A DNA stretch of 64,000 nucleotides from Sinonovacula constricta. Taxonomy: Eukaryota; Mollusca; Bivalvia; Cardiida; Solecurtidae. Position 1 is the first letter of the stretch; every line of letters starts with the position of its first letter. The stretch is taken from NCBI GenBank assembly GCA_007844125.1, contig CM017571.1, forward strand, positions 31,474,356 through 31,538,355, written 5' to 3'. The position numbers were made by a program, and so were the translations under genes. The notes beneath the pieces were generated by a model. That model searched no databases. It was not told the origin of the DNA and saw nothing but the letters and a program-made list of their open reading frames with translations. This document shows, one piece after another, positions 1 through 12,310 of the stretch.

Positions 1-1522
1 TCATCAATTATTCAGTATAGTGCATATTTGGTTTTCAAAGAACATACTACTGTACCAGACTATAATCAGAACCGTTTTTGCAATATCCTTGATAATTTTG
101 GAAGACGATTTGAAAAAAGAAATCATATGCATAGGAAACTAGTTTTATTGTTCAACGCCCCAAGACGCCCAAATCTCCTCTTTTTATTGATCTTTTCAAA
201 TGATTTAATTGTAGTTATAATATGCAATTTTTGTATATATATTAGTTTCTATTCAAAAGTAACAAATATACCATTTTATCCAAAATGCGACAATAAAAAT
301 GCATAAAAAGGAGTGAAATGGCTAATCTCAAAACATCTGTAATAAACGAAACATTTGGACTCTTGCATATATTAGTCGTCAATCTCAATGTTACATGTGG
401 TTTTATTATTTTTATGGTTTGAATTATTCAATTTGGATTTTTTCGTCTGGATATAGTCCTCGTTTTATTACAGGTGTTCCACATTGTAATATCGAATTTC
501 GTGCCGCAAGACCATTGTCTACCATCTTTATTCAAGTCTTGAAATAATCTTCAGTCATAAATTGTCCAAGCACATTGAATTGTTGCGTATATTTTACATG
601 ACACTGAATAATTATATAATTTCAACGATATAAAATGTCCTGAACATTTAAAAAATTATGAGGAATAAAAACGCAAATGATAAAACGTGACAGTGACTTC
701 GCTATATGCTACGGTTTTTAACAAAGAGTTGGCCTGAATGGAACATAAATGATGCGATTGACTAATAACACGAAGCTTAAGCTATTGTTCTGATAATCTA
801 AACATGACATTTGGACTAAGAATGTATAAGACGAAATAAAGAATAAGACCATACACACACATACACAAACACACGCGCCCTCTAATAGGACACAAAAGTT
901 AATACACTCTATGTCACACTGGAAGTCCGTAAGCAGATAATCAACTTTTGTAAATATCAATAAAGTTTCATTTGTTGGTCTGCCATATGAAATTAGCTAT
1001 TGAAATACTCAAAATATTAATGCCTCCACCACTCAATTGGACATAACAGAAAATAAATTGCACAGATATGCGTTAGCTACTATGGAGGTCATTTGTAAAC
1101 GTTTATCTTCTCCGAATATATTGTCAACTTATGAAATAAACCAGTTCGCAGATTAATTTTGTTCTTAAAAGCTATTTCTATATTAAATTACATCAGACAT
1201 ACACATTAGGTTCTGCACATATTTTTCCCGGTTTTATTCTAATACTGTTTTGATGGTGAGAGTTTGTTCGAGACAATGAGGTATGTATATAATATCGATG
1301 ACTATTTTGATTGTAGACACTTTAACTGTTTTTGCTCTGTGTGTGTAAAGTCTCGTCGCAGTGTTTTGTCACTTTTTACATAAACTTGTATTAGACTTTA
1401 TCCAGTGAAAGTTCAAGCACAAACCTTACGGTCATGAGACGTTTAATATTTTCCTATGTAATGTTTTGTATCGTTATCTGTCATGTGAAATAACATATCT
1501 GTTTACACCAGTTGGTACACAT
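1..1522. other. No recognisable gene
   Basis: AT-rich sequence with only short random frames. There is a small CA-rich tract near 850-880. No splice-supported exon or repeat match was seen. Confidence 0.6.
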
Positions 1523-1638
1523 ATCTCAGGGATTATTTATCTGTCAAAATAGTTAATAGTGGTTCTATAATCGGCAGTGTTTCAAAACACTAGACGGTGT
1601 ATATTATTTGTCCATTCTTCATTGTCGAAGTTTATGGC
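1523..1638. repeat. Direct repeat, copy 1
   Basis: TAGTTAATAGTGGTTCTATA, AACACTAGACGGTGTATATT and CATTCTTCATTGTCGAAGTT recur in the same order at 1804-1921. Confidence 0.85.
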
Positions 1639-1803
1639 GGCCCTTCGAACATAGAAGTTAATCTTCATAGACAAAATACCAAAGAGTCAGACATCTAGGC
1701 GAAATAAACAGATGACTAGTAAATGAATACTAAACATGTTAGATTTAACATATTGTTGTCTGGCTATTTCTTATGCAGTAATATAGACCAGTAAACACAA
1801 GTA

Positions 1804-1921
1804 TGTCTCAGTGATAATGTATCTGTCAAACTAGTTAATAGTGGTTCTATAATAACGGCAGAGTATCAAAACACTAGACGGTGTATATTATTTTCCCATT
1901 CTTCATTGTCGAAGTTTATGG
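1804..1921. repeat. Direct repeat, copy 2
   Basis: About 118 bp, nearly identical to 1523-1638, with a spacer of 165 bp. Confidence 0.85.
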
Positions 1922-4076
1922 GGATGGGATTTGGAATTTGCCGGCATGTTTGCCGATACTGTGCAGCGACATTTCTATCATTATAGCACAGGGGCACTTA
2001 TGAGGTGCCTGTTTGTTGAATATAAGATATTTAGCAAAACATGGTATTCATGTTCAACCATCTTATTTCATTAATCAGAAGACTGAATATAAAAATCTCA
2101 TGACACTATATTATAATAACATAACGTCTACCAGTTTCAATAGCTAACGACTGTTTCGAACATCTAAATGTACCAAAGTCTTAATCAAATAAACATTTCC
2201 ACGACATTTGTTCTGAGAAATATGTGCAGAATTGCTGCAGAAACTTATACTTTAATGTAAGAAAGGCTGTTTACTGCATTTTAGTATGACCTTTTAATAT
2301 GAAGCCGCTGTTTCTGTTGTCATTATTATAAACATTCAGAACTGTTTATTCAGGTTAGACTGTCCAGACTTTTGTTATACGCTGGAGGTAAAGTTTAAGA
2401 TTTTCCTTGACAGCACGCTTACGGGGCAAATGAATTAGGGCATTCTTATGTGTTAAAATCAGATGAGTTAGATTATGCATTTTACTATATTCTGCCATCT
2501 ACATTTTTTTCGGGATTCCAATGTTTGTTAAATGCTTTAAAGCAAAATGATTCTTCTATTGATAAATGCCACTCTGTGTTTTATTGTCTTTCCCGGAAAG
2601 TTTAACAAAATGCATTTGTACTTCCAACATTCTGAGAACGTCACATATAGCCTAGACCGTACTTGCATAGCCATTTTTTAACATAAAATGTCATATTTCC
2701 TGTTCCAGTTTCATCTCTTTTTAACATGTAACAGATTATTATTAAATACGCAACCACAAAAACTAATTTTGCATTTCTTTTAATAGCCATATAGACAACA
2801 ATTTTGATTTAATTTAGAAAAGAAAATATTTTTAACTTTCAAAGCAACATTAGATCGTATATATGACAAAAGTGATATTTTTACAGTTTAATAAATGTAT
2901 TTCTGTACTTGAATGTTTTATACTAATTATTGTTAATGTTAAATGCCGTTTTTAGCAATAGTTAAGCAATCATGTGTTTGGCACACTGTGAAATTAGAAC
3001 GGCAGTCTATCTTAAAGCGAAAAATATACGTTCTTTTATTTTGTTATGTATCTGGAAAATTATATGGGACATTGATCACGAAAGGTATAAAAGCACAAAG
3101 AAATAGACTTATTACAAAACTGTAACATTATTTAATGCAGACAACGAGTACAGGTTCATTTCTATATTTGTGTCAACCCTTAATAACGTAGGTGATGCCG
3201 TTTGAAAGTTATGAAAACATGGCGTGATATTGGCATCCATTGGTAGACGAAGTGTCACGTTCATGTGACGAGATTGGACGTTCTTCTCTGTTTGGCAGTC
3301 AAGTTTAACTGAAGGTGCAACTCGTGCACTGTATTGGATATTGACTGTCGTGCATTATTCTTGCGATCACTTCGCATCAATTATGGGATAAATACATATG
3401 TGTCAATAATTCATTTGTTATCTTTATAGCATCAGACGGCATACTTCAACAACATGGAATATCCATCCTTAGCTGTCGTCTAAAGTATTCCTAGACGATA
3501 TACATAAGGTCGCACAGACAGAAATGGTGATTTTTATTTGCACGTTAATACTGGATAAACCAAATATAGATGTCTGGCAAGCTTGTACATAAATCTTAAA
3601 AAAAACTTGTCAGATGGTAAAGTGTCAGATGGTAAAGTAGAAAAAGCTTTCTGTATGGTTAAAATGATTTATGATATTTCTATATGTCCGGGATAAATAA
3701 AATGATCGACTGAAAAAATAAATTTTGTTTCCGATTTTAGATTTTAATAGCGTTTGTTGTCTGGAAGTCAGTAGATTGTTTATGCGTTGAAATTGGGATG
3801 CGACTGTCACTGTTTTCAACATCTTACTAGACAGGAAAGTAAAATGCTATAAACATAACATTGTTCTGGGCACCTGCTTGTGCATAAAATACCATTTTGT
3901 CATTTAATTCGTTGATTTATTTTCTACGGATCTTTAGACTTTAATTCCAACTAACCGTAAACAGGTTCAAATACTTTCTGATAACAGTGACTGTTAATTT
4001 TCCAATAATATTTGCACTTTAACTTTCTTGTTATATGTCTAAATCAACCAGTATTTCGTCTGGTTGTTCTCAGACT
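1922..4076. other. No recognisable gene
   Basis: AT-rich, only short frames without domains or family resemblance. Confidence 0.6.
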
Positions 4077-4183
4077 ATCATCATCATCACCATAACCATC
4101 ATCATACATCATCATCATCATCATCATGCATCATCATCATCATCATCATGCATCATGCATCATCATCATCATCATCATCATGT
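4077..4183. repeat. (ATC)n microsatellite
   Basis: Interrupted run of ATC/CAT triplets with CATGCATC interruptions. Probably the tail of the adjoining LINE fragment. Confidence 0.9.
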
Positions 4184-4345
4184 TTAACGTGTAGGAGTTT
4201 TTTTCCTACGGCTGATCTCCAAGTTTTCCTATCCATATAATCAGCGGTTGAAAGGATGTATCGAGTGATGTATTCTCTTTTACTGTTTGATGCTTTGTCT
4301 TCTGGTCGGCCTCTTGGTTTTGGACTAGTATTTAGTGTCATTTCA
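4077..4345 (-). mobile_element. 3' end of an RTE-like LINE with (ATG)n tail
   Basis: The minus-strand frame from 4341 reads KPRGRPEDKASNSK, then STADYMDRKTWRSAVGKKLL and runs straight into a (GAT/ATG)n tract. The RGRP and DR--WR motifs resemble the end of RTE/CR1-type reverse transcriptase ORFs, and RTE elements end in short microsatellites (family knowledge). Only the last 50 or so codons remain. Confidence 0.45.
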
Positions 4346-4562
4346 AACTGTTATTACGTTGTTAGACTCAAAGGGCCTGGTAATCTTTCCTTGATTTAAA
4401 ATAAATACCCACCATTGGAAAAGTGAACGATTGATACGGCCAGAAAATAAGGACGAAGTATTTTGTTGAATGATTAAATGACGTTTGTTGTGTGTTTTAA
4501 CAGGGATAAGGAATCTTTAACATATGTTTCTTACTTATCTCAATATGTAATTGTCTTTTAAT

Positions 4563-4760
4563 ATAAGGTGCTAACATAATAATGTTGGTTCATTTACTGT
4601 ATAATGCAACAAGCCGTCATTACGTGCAGAAACAGAAGTAAGAGTCTGCAACAGTTACTCAGTTTTTGTCTAAATATGTACATTTCTCACATCATAAGGT
4701 TGTATCTTAATAATGTTGGTCATTTTCGATATACTACAACAAAGACGCCATTACTTGTCG
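4563..4760. repeat. Short diverged direct repeat pair
   Basis: 4563-4628 and 4694-4760 share ATAAGG, TAATAATGTTGGT, TTTTCGATATACTACAACAA (with changes) and GCC-ATTAC. Period about 131 bp. Confidence 0.5.
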
Positions 4761-4954
4761 CATAACCTTCACATTTAGCCATGTTTGAACCTTTTCCCTC
4801 TCGCTTGTATAAACGCTTGGTCTTTATTTAGACAAATGATGTAAGTGTACACTAAATTGATATTGTAAAAGCAATTAGACTTTGACATGAAATTCTACTT
4901 AAGCATCTACATCATATGATCTCTGGCTAATTTTGTACATATACTTATAAAATA

Positions 4955-6510
4955 GGCAAATAAGAAAATGCCCCATACCACATATATATTTAAATCTGAA
5001 CTACCTATAGACTAAGGCCAACATGGTAAATGAAAAAGTGACAGAACAAAGAGAGGAGACACAACACACAAAACAGAAAAACCAGCAGAAAAGCTGTGGA
5101 AACGTCAAAAGGTCCGACTGGGGTGCTTAAACCTGCGCTCCAACCTCGCACTTCCTTGAAGGGTTTCTAACAGTGTAAATAAAAATATCCCATCAAAATG
5201 AGACAACCGACAGCAAGCACATGCATCGGGGATAAAACTGGTAGAAGTCTATTTTGTACAAATGTACAAACAATATAACCATATTTAACTATCAATATAT
5301 GTTCAGTATGATCAGAAGATAAAATCCTCGACAACCTAAAAGTTCAAAACGAGAGAGTGGTTTGAAATAAAACAGTCCAAGCGATGAAGTATAATAAGAA
5401 CAATTTAATGACGTCATATGTCGTTAAAAGGTGAAATAAAAAAAATACGAAGAAAACCACGAATTTTAGAAAGCAATCCAAACCAACAATACAAAATGAA
5501 ATATTGTGAATAGATAAAAGGTAATGAAATCCAAATGTGATGTTATAATAGACCGAGGATTTATCTATAATTGGCAAACAAAATCCCCACGTTAAACCTA
5601 CTGTGTAATTTCACACAAAGGAGACTGCTCAAATTGTGTTACCTATATAGGACACGACTGGAGAAATAAAGAGGCAGAATTCAATAGCCAAGTATGGCTT
5701 TAAGTCCACGTATTCATGAAGACTACGCGACCTGTCCGGTCATCTGGTAATTTAAAAGCTGTGTCAGTTCTTGACTGTAAAATGGTCCATGGCAAGTATT
5801 GTTGTATAACGAAAGATTCCTGGGTTGTAACCATCACAATAAATTTCCCGATAACTTCTGTAAAGAGGTTAGAAAAGTAATTGATTTTCATTATCTTATA
5901 TAAAACATTTCCATTCAATGCTGAATGGCTTATGCCTAGAAGCATATGTGCTTTTATACTGCGATTATATTTTGAAACAATATAAAATCACTGCGGTGAA
6001 AGAATTTAAAAAATGCATTTCTTAATTCGTTAAATCGAAAGCCTAACTGTAACAATTTAGAAGTAATTAACTGGTTTCTAACAATGAAATCTTCTAGTTG
6101 AGTACAGACTCGTGCAAACTTTGTTGGGATATGTAAATACCATAGGAGGTGGCACGAGTTGACTCACCATCAATGTATGGATAATTCACAACACTGAAGT
6201 TGAAATCATCTCTCTCAACATAGATTTTAGTAGAGAGGATGTCATTGAAAATAGCGATCGCAATGTCTAGAAATGCTACACATAAATATTAGGAATTTGC
6301 CTTGTTAAGGGTAAGCTCTGGAGGGTAAATCTGATGGATTGTGTGAGAAAAGAACGAAAAGGATTATCTATAGTAAGAATATCGTCAAGATAGCGTGACG
6401 TTAAATTGAAAACATGTAAAAATGTGGCTTTAGAAGGGGATTACGTTAATATTAAATCACATTCACAGCAGTATAAAAACTAATCTGCAAATGGTGCACA
6501 GTTGGTTCAA
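4955..6510 (-). mobile_element. R repeat family, longest copy
   Basis: This is an unclassified interspersed repeat. On the minus strand it runs from about 6510 to 4955 with CTATATAGG, a TGACGTCA site followed by a TATA-like stretch and CATCGCTTGGACTGTTTTAT, then GCGAGGTTGGAGCGC, GTTTAAGCACCCCAGTCGG and TGTGTCTCCTCTC. The upstream 0.8 kb (5700-6510) is shared with 9690-10440. No protein domain was recognised. Other copies are at 9465, 14690, 22310, 29867, 31181 and 59800. Confidence 0.75.
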
Positions 6511-9118
6511 AACTGCAGAGCAATGACAATTTTAAGTACGAAACTTGTCTTAGACTTTTGAATAATGCTTTGACAAAAAATAATAAAAAATCCTGAATTT
6601 TCATACACTTTTCTGCAATATTTAACAGCGTGATTACGAACGGGACAAAGACATGAATAATAACATTTAGTTAAGATATGTAAGGGAAAACGTATGCGCA
6701 ATTTACATGGGTTACTGACTACCGGATGGTCTTATAATTGGTTAAGGAATGTCGTGGGTAATAATGTATTACCAATCAGATCTTTCTCGTAGCTTAAATT
6801 ATGGTACTATGTAACGACGTAATTGCTTATTTATTATTAAACATTTATTTTTTGTTCTTTTATTCAAAGCCACCTTAAGTCAGTTTTGGATTCTGCCTCA
6901 ACGTTTGTTTGCGCTGCCTAAGATACATTCCAGGAAACAATTCCTTCAATTGACCAAGGGTCTGATAAATGTCTTAAGTTTAATGTAATGAAAAAACAAA
7001 GTAGCATGTAGTGACGTGTGCCGTAAATAAGTGCATTTTATCAATATCGTGAAAAAATTGATGGAAATCTAAACCAGGTTTGAATAGCACGATTAAAGTG
7101 CTAGTTAAATTCATTTTCTTTTCAAAAGTATTGGTCAATAAAAACAGTGTGAAAGGTTTTCTGGATAAACAAAGGTAAGTCCCTGGGTCAGTAAAGGGGT
7201 TTTGTATCAGCGGATGCTTGTCAAATGTAAGGGGATTTCGCGACAGATTATTCAAGAACAATGTAATCTAAATAGGGGAATTCATGATAAGTAGTATGCC
7301 TTACAAACATATGTCTGACAGAACTTAATTTAGCTCTCAATTTATTTGCGGTTAAAGGGGAGGGTATAAATTTCCGTGAACTCATTGTAAGTTTGTAAAA
7401 AGTAAGTCCATACTGACAATCGGTAATATATATTGTTTGGTTTCTTTTTACTTTTTAAGTAAATGTTACAAAGAGAGTAAAATAGTTTGCAAAAGAGAAT
7501 CCACAAAGTGGAATGAAAAATAGAACAATAACTTGAATCCAGATTTCATACGCTGGTTTGATGACCTAAGCTTAATGATGACATACTGTACTACACAGAG
7601 GTCATGACGCAATGCCTTGGACACATTTTGTAAATTTGATATGCTTTAATAGTACAACCATGATACCGTAAGCGACAATATAAAGAAATAACACAACAAT
7701 AATAGGATAAAGATCTAAATGATGCTACAAATAATATGTGTACAGAATAATTCATTCTCCATCTAAATACTAGAAATACCTGCTTTTGCTCTTTAGTTTT
7801 TTCCGCTTTGCTATTCGCTTACTATAATCAAAGAATTTCAATACAATATTATTTTATAATTTAAATTTGGCTTTAAAAATGTTAATATTTTAGTGTTTAT
7901 ATTACAGCCGATTGCAATTTTTGATGTAAGATACCGAAAATAATCAAATTTGGCACGGGGCCTTGGAGGTTTGTAATTGTGAAAACAGTTGAATTTTTAA
8001 TGGCTTGGTGTAACGAGTGATAATCGGGTTTCTGGCAAAGGGAAGTTTGTACAGTAGATAAACGTTTAAATGTAAACATATAATGTGTCCACATCTGGTA
8101 TTAATAGTTGTTATTGTAACACAGATTGTACAACCAATTTAGAGTAGGATTTAAGAAAAATGACGATGATAGCTTCTTTTGTAATCATATCAATTACGTG
8201 ATTTGAAATTAGTTTTGGGGCAAAGTGGGGAGAGGGGTTCACTTGTACTTTTTGTTATGCTCCGATAATGTCTTTACAATTCCAATTAGTAACTCTTCGC
8301 AGAATTACAATTTCCAATTAGAGCAAGATGAGAACACTAAGATTTTCTCATAAAACAAAAAGGAAATCAATAATTAATTAGAGCTTAAGAACGTGTGTTA
8401 TAGTAAAATAATCGTGAGGCCAGATAACATGAAGTTTTCTCACCGAAACATAAATGGTTGATATTTTTTACTTGAGCCTTCGACCACACAGAGCACAGAA
8501 ACATGAAAGTTTAAGAAAAAATGCGTTACAAGAATTTGGTGGGAAGGTTATGTCAGCTTCAGGAGGCAGTGACAAGCAAGCAGCCCTTGCAAGCAGTAGT
8601 TGCGGCGCTTTTTTCAGCTGTTGATTCCATATATCCAAACACTTAAAACAATCCTGGTAAATGGAATATTTAAAAGTTCGAAGTCAGAACGCTCTTCTAA
8701 TTTCAGTGTATAATGTGAATAGAGCATTTACACACTACACATACGCCCACACAGGTATATACACGCATGTGTGTGCGTGCGATTGTGTGTGACACGCGTG
8801 AGTGCGGATATATATCGTTGAACAAACCTTATACTTGCTTTAGCACGCGACCCCACTATTTTAATTAAATAAATAAAACAGCCTGACACACGCAGGGGCT
8901 ATAATTAAAAAATCGAAAAGTGTGGATTGTTTTTTTTCTTCTATTCAATGAAAAGGGAACTAAACACAAAATGTGTAGGACAAATATTTTCTTTGTCAAT
9001 AAATAGGTTTATCTTCACCAAAATAGCTGGGCGTTGATCTATAGATATAATAAAGTTACATAAACCATATTCTGTCAAAACGCTCGAATCAGACGGTAAA
9101 GCATTTGATAGGGGCTTA
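6511..9118. other. No recognisable gene
   Basis: AT-rich unique sequence. A CA/TG alternating stretch lies at about 8735-8810. The short frames have no motif. Confidence 0.6.
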
Positions 9119-9345
9119 CGTGGCGAAGTGTCGGTAGAGTAACTCCTCTGACTGCTTAGCCTACCACCGCGTGGGTTCGAGTCCCGGTCGGGATGAGAAC
9201 TTAATGTGGGAAGGTCTTCCAGCTGACCTGCGGAGCTCCGGTGGTTCTACCCGGACATTTGTCTGGTGTCTTCGTTCATCAAATAGTCGGACGTCGCCAT
9301 AATGATCATAATTGATCGCTGCGATGTAGCTGCAAAACAAAAACA
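9119..9345 (+). mobile_element. SINE-B (tRNA-derived)
   Basis: The head GTGGCGAAGTGTCGGTAGAG and B box GGGTTCGAGTCCCGG are followed by GGTGGTTCTACCCGGACATT, CATCAAATAGTCGGACGTCG and GCGATGTAGCTGCAAAACAA. Relatives are at 36020, 46430 and 53930. Confidence 0.8.
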
Positions 9346-9464
9346 AACTAATTTGACTGTAGACTCTTCAGTGTATTATTGATGTTAAACATTCTTCGTA
9401 TTGAATATGTTATCTTATCTCTTTTAACAATCAGTCTCCGCAGATTGGGTCATTCTCACAATCC

Positions 9465-10440
9465 AATCCCAGCGATGACGTATAATAACAACTTAGCGAC
9501 ATCTTACGATAAAAAAAACGCAGTGACGCCATATGTCAAAATTAAAATGTACACTTCTTTACAAAACAAGAAGACAATTATCGAAGTAAAGGAAACAATC
9601 CTTACCAGCAAAACAATTAGTTAAACGGTTATACGTAATGAGATCTAAAAGAATAGATATAATAGGCCGAGGATTTATCCGCAAATAAAACCCCTAAGTT
9701 TTGCCTTCTATGCATTGGGACTTAAAGTGCATGGAGTCTGCTCAAGTTGTCTCACCTATCAGGGCACCACTGGATAGATAAACAAAAGAATTTCCACTAG
9801 TGACAGTCAGAATTGACGCGTAAAGTCACCGTACTCATGTAGTCCGGTTATCAGGTAATCTAAAAGCAAAGAAAATTCTTGACTGTAATATGCCGTAAAG
9901 CAAAAAACATTCAGCAAAACGTGGGATTCCCGTCTTTTAGCCGTCCTCAATGGAAAGATGTGATTTATAATTAGCATAGAAGGTAACACGAGGTGTAACA
10001 CCATCAAGGTATTTATAATTCACAATACTTAACTAACGTTCGGTTGTTTTTGTTACATCGACACATCTGTGATCACATTGGCGACGTCCAGCTAATTATT
10101 GGTGGAGGCAGACTACAAAGTATTGTCTGGTGGCGAACAGCAGGTTAGCCGATACTAAAGTTAAATAGTAATTTCAATGTCTAGAAATACTGCCTTTAAA
10201 AGACAAGTGCTTGCTTTGTTAAGAATAAGTTCCGAAGGGTTAAATCAGATGGACTATTGAAGCAGAGAATGGATTATCTATAGTCAGATTATCGTAAAAA
10301 TAGCGTGACGGTAAATTGAAAGTCTCCATATTGCAACTTTAGGTAGAAATGGGTAAGGTAAACATAGTCACGTTCAAAGCAGTATAAAATTAATCTGCAG
10401 TCAACGGTGCACCGCGCAGAAGGTTCCCATAGTAATCCTG
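9465..10440 (-). mobile_element. R repeat family, copy lacking its 3' part
   Basis: It matches 5400-6510 in order: TTCACAATACTT, CAATGTCTAGAAAT, GGATTATCTATAGT, ATAGCGTGACG-TAAATTGAA and GCAGTATAAAA-TTAATCTGCA. A SINE-B fragment interrupts it at about 10041-10140. The 3' third of the element is absent. Confidence 0.7.
10041..10140 (-). mobile_element. SINE-B fragment nested in an R copy
   Basis: The string GACGTCCAGCTAATTATTGG is the reverse of the SINE-B tail. Comparing this R copy (9465-10440) with the one at 4955-6510 shows that this piece is an insertion. Confidence 0.5.
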
Positions 10441-11065
10441 ATAACTTGTTTAAATAAGATGTCGCCATATTTAATGAAAATGTTATCAATTAAGAAACAT
10501 AAAGCTGCACAAATATCCATACAAGTCCACATCGTGAATTTATCTAAAAAAAGTGTTGGTGTTGAAGACATTACTTTAAATTACATGTAATGCATAAAGG
10601 TTCCTCTCGAGCAATGTATTTTTTCAATTAGATTGATCAATTTGACCATGAATCAATCCTTAGATAAAGCAGTGTAAATCGTTTGCGTTTATAACAAATC
10701 ATCGGGTTTTGTTTATTTGCAATTAAGGATTTTACTGACATTGACATTGATATCCCGAAAGAAACTGAGTAAGTCGATAAAAACAATACAATTAATAATG
10801 TATTTGATTTTCTTGAAATGGCGCGTGCGTTCGAATTGTTTGTCAATATGCACTTAAAAGCTGTTAATAATACATGTGTCCTTTTTGACATCAGGCATAC
10901 AACAGTACTCTTGGCACTCAAATCAAAATCCGTTTATACATTCGCGATAAGATTTTTTTATAATATACAGCTTAGTTAAACATTTAAAAACAGCGACATA
11001 AACCCTGGATATTAAAGTGAAGTCCATTATACTGACTACTTTAGTGATTTTAAAAGCAAATAATG

Positions 11066-11077
11066 ATAATGATGATG

Positions 11078-11109
<32 letters not shown>
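11066..11109. repeat. (AAT/GAT)n microsatellite
   Basis: AATGATGATGATAATAATAA and on through AATAAT repeats. Confidence 0.9.
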
Positions 11110-11110
<1 letters not shown>

Positions 11111-11625
11111 GATCAGGTAACTTTAGAATAAACAGGTAATTTTAGAACATAAATACCAAACAAACATTAAGCGATGCATTCAACAAACAATACAGTTAAA
11201 AATCAATTGTAAACTAATTATCTTATGGGAAATAAAAACGGTTCAAACAGGAATGAAACAGTCAAATGTTGTACCAAAAGAGAAAACAGATAAAAATGAA
11301 GATTGAAAATGAAAACAATGAAAATTTAAAGCCTCGAACAAATGTTACCGATGAATACTGATTCAGTACAGATAAAACTATAACAATAATTGATTTATAA
11401 TAAGCAACAACTGCAGACCATCAAAGATGAAAAAGATGGAGCTTTACAAAAACTGTTAAGCTTTTTATGGAGTTATATCAAATGCTTTTAAGCTAAACAC
11501 AACGAAAATATTTCTAAATATTATTCTAGTCTTAAAAATTAAATACAGAAAAGTTGTTTATAAACACAAAGTAAGCAATTAAATAATAACTGGTATCCCC
11601 AAAAGTTAACAGATGCAGTCTTGTT

Positions 11626-11676
11626 TTATAAATAAATAAATAAATACATACATAAATAAATAAATAAATAAATAGA
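11626..11676. repeat. (AAAT)n microsatellite
   Basis: AAATAAATAAATAAAT with an ACATACAT interruption. It accounts for the isoleucine/phenylalanine-rich frame on the other strand. Confidence 0.9.
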
Positions 11677-11779
11677 AAATTAAGTAGATATTTAATCAAA
11701 TATGAGCCTTTAAACAAACCATCTTAAAGATCTGGCGATAAGAGGCCTGTGTGAGGGCATTCCATCAGAATACGGGTGT

Positions 11780-12310
11780 AAAGAAGATAAATAAATGAAG
11801 CGCAACAAAATAAGAAAATATGACAGAGTCCTGTGAGTATTGAAAAATATATTAAACATTGAAAATGCACATGACAAACAGTATTCACATGCCAGTCAAA
11901 TGCGAAGGTTACAACAAACATGTGACGAAACATTATATAAAATAGACAAAAAGTTTCAGCCTTAGAACGATTAGTCGGCATAAGGGCCGACTGGGCGGCA
12001 AAAGGGCCGACTGGGCGGCAAAAGGGCCGCAAAAGGGGCTGGCTGGGCGGTAAAACTGGGCGGCAAAAGGGATGACTGGGCGGTAAAAGGGATGACTGGG
12101 CGGCAAAAGGGATGACTGGGCGGCAAAAGGGCCGCAAAACGGCTGACTGGGCGTAAACTGGGCGGCAAAAGGGCCGACTGGGCCGCAAAAGGGCTGACTG
12201 GGCGGCAAAAGGGCTGACTGGGCGGCAAAAGGGCCGTAAAAGGGCTGACTGGGCGGTAAAACTGGGCGGCAAAAGGGCCGACTGGACGGAAAAAGTGACC
12301 GACTGGGATC
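11780..12310 (-). mobile_element. R family 3' fragment carrying the 20-bp minisatellite
   Basis: 11860-11980 matches 22390-22530 (GTATTCACATGC, AGCCAAATG, GTGACGA-ACATTA, then ATTAGTCGGCA). Where other copies have a single GGCAAAAGGGCCGACTG, this one expands it into the minisatellite. Confidence 0.6.
11980..12307. repeat. 20-bp GC-rich minisatellite (GGGCGGCAAAAGGGCCGACT)n
   Basis: About 16 copies of a 20-bp unit, with truncated and point-mutated variants (GGGATGACT, GGCCGCAAAA). It stands out as the only GC-rich block of this part of the window. The unit matches a motif in the R repeat family (CGGCAAAAGGGCCGACTG at about 30003-30020). The array sits at the place that motif should occupy in an R 3' fragment running 11780-12300. 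Overlapping proline/alanine-rich frames are artefacts. Confidence 0.93.

Larger units (their letters stand above)
10441..11779. other. No gene; two microsatellites
   Basis: Apart from the AAT and AAAT tracts listed separately, nothing recognisable is visible. Confidence 0.6.
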
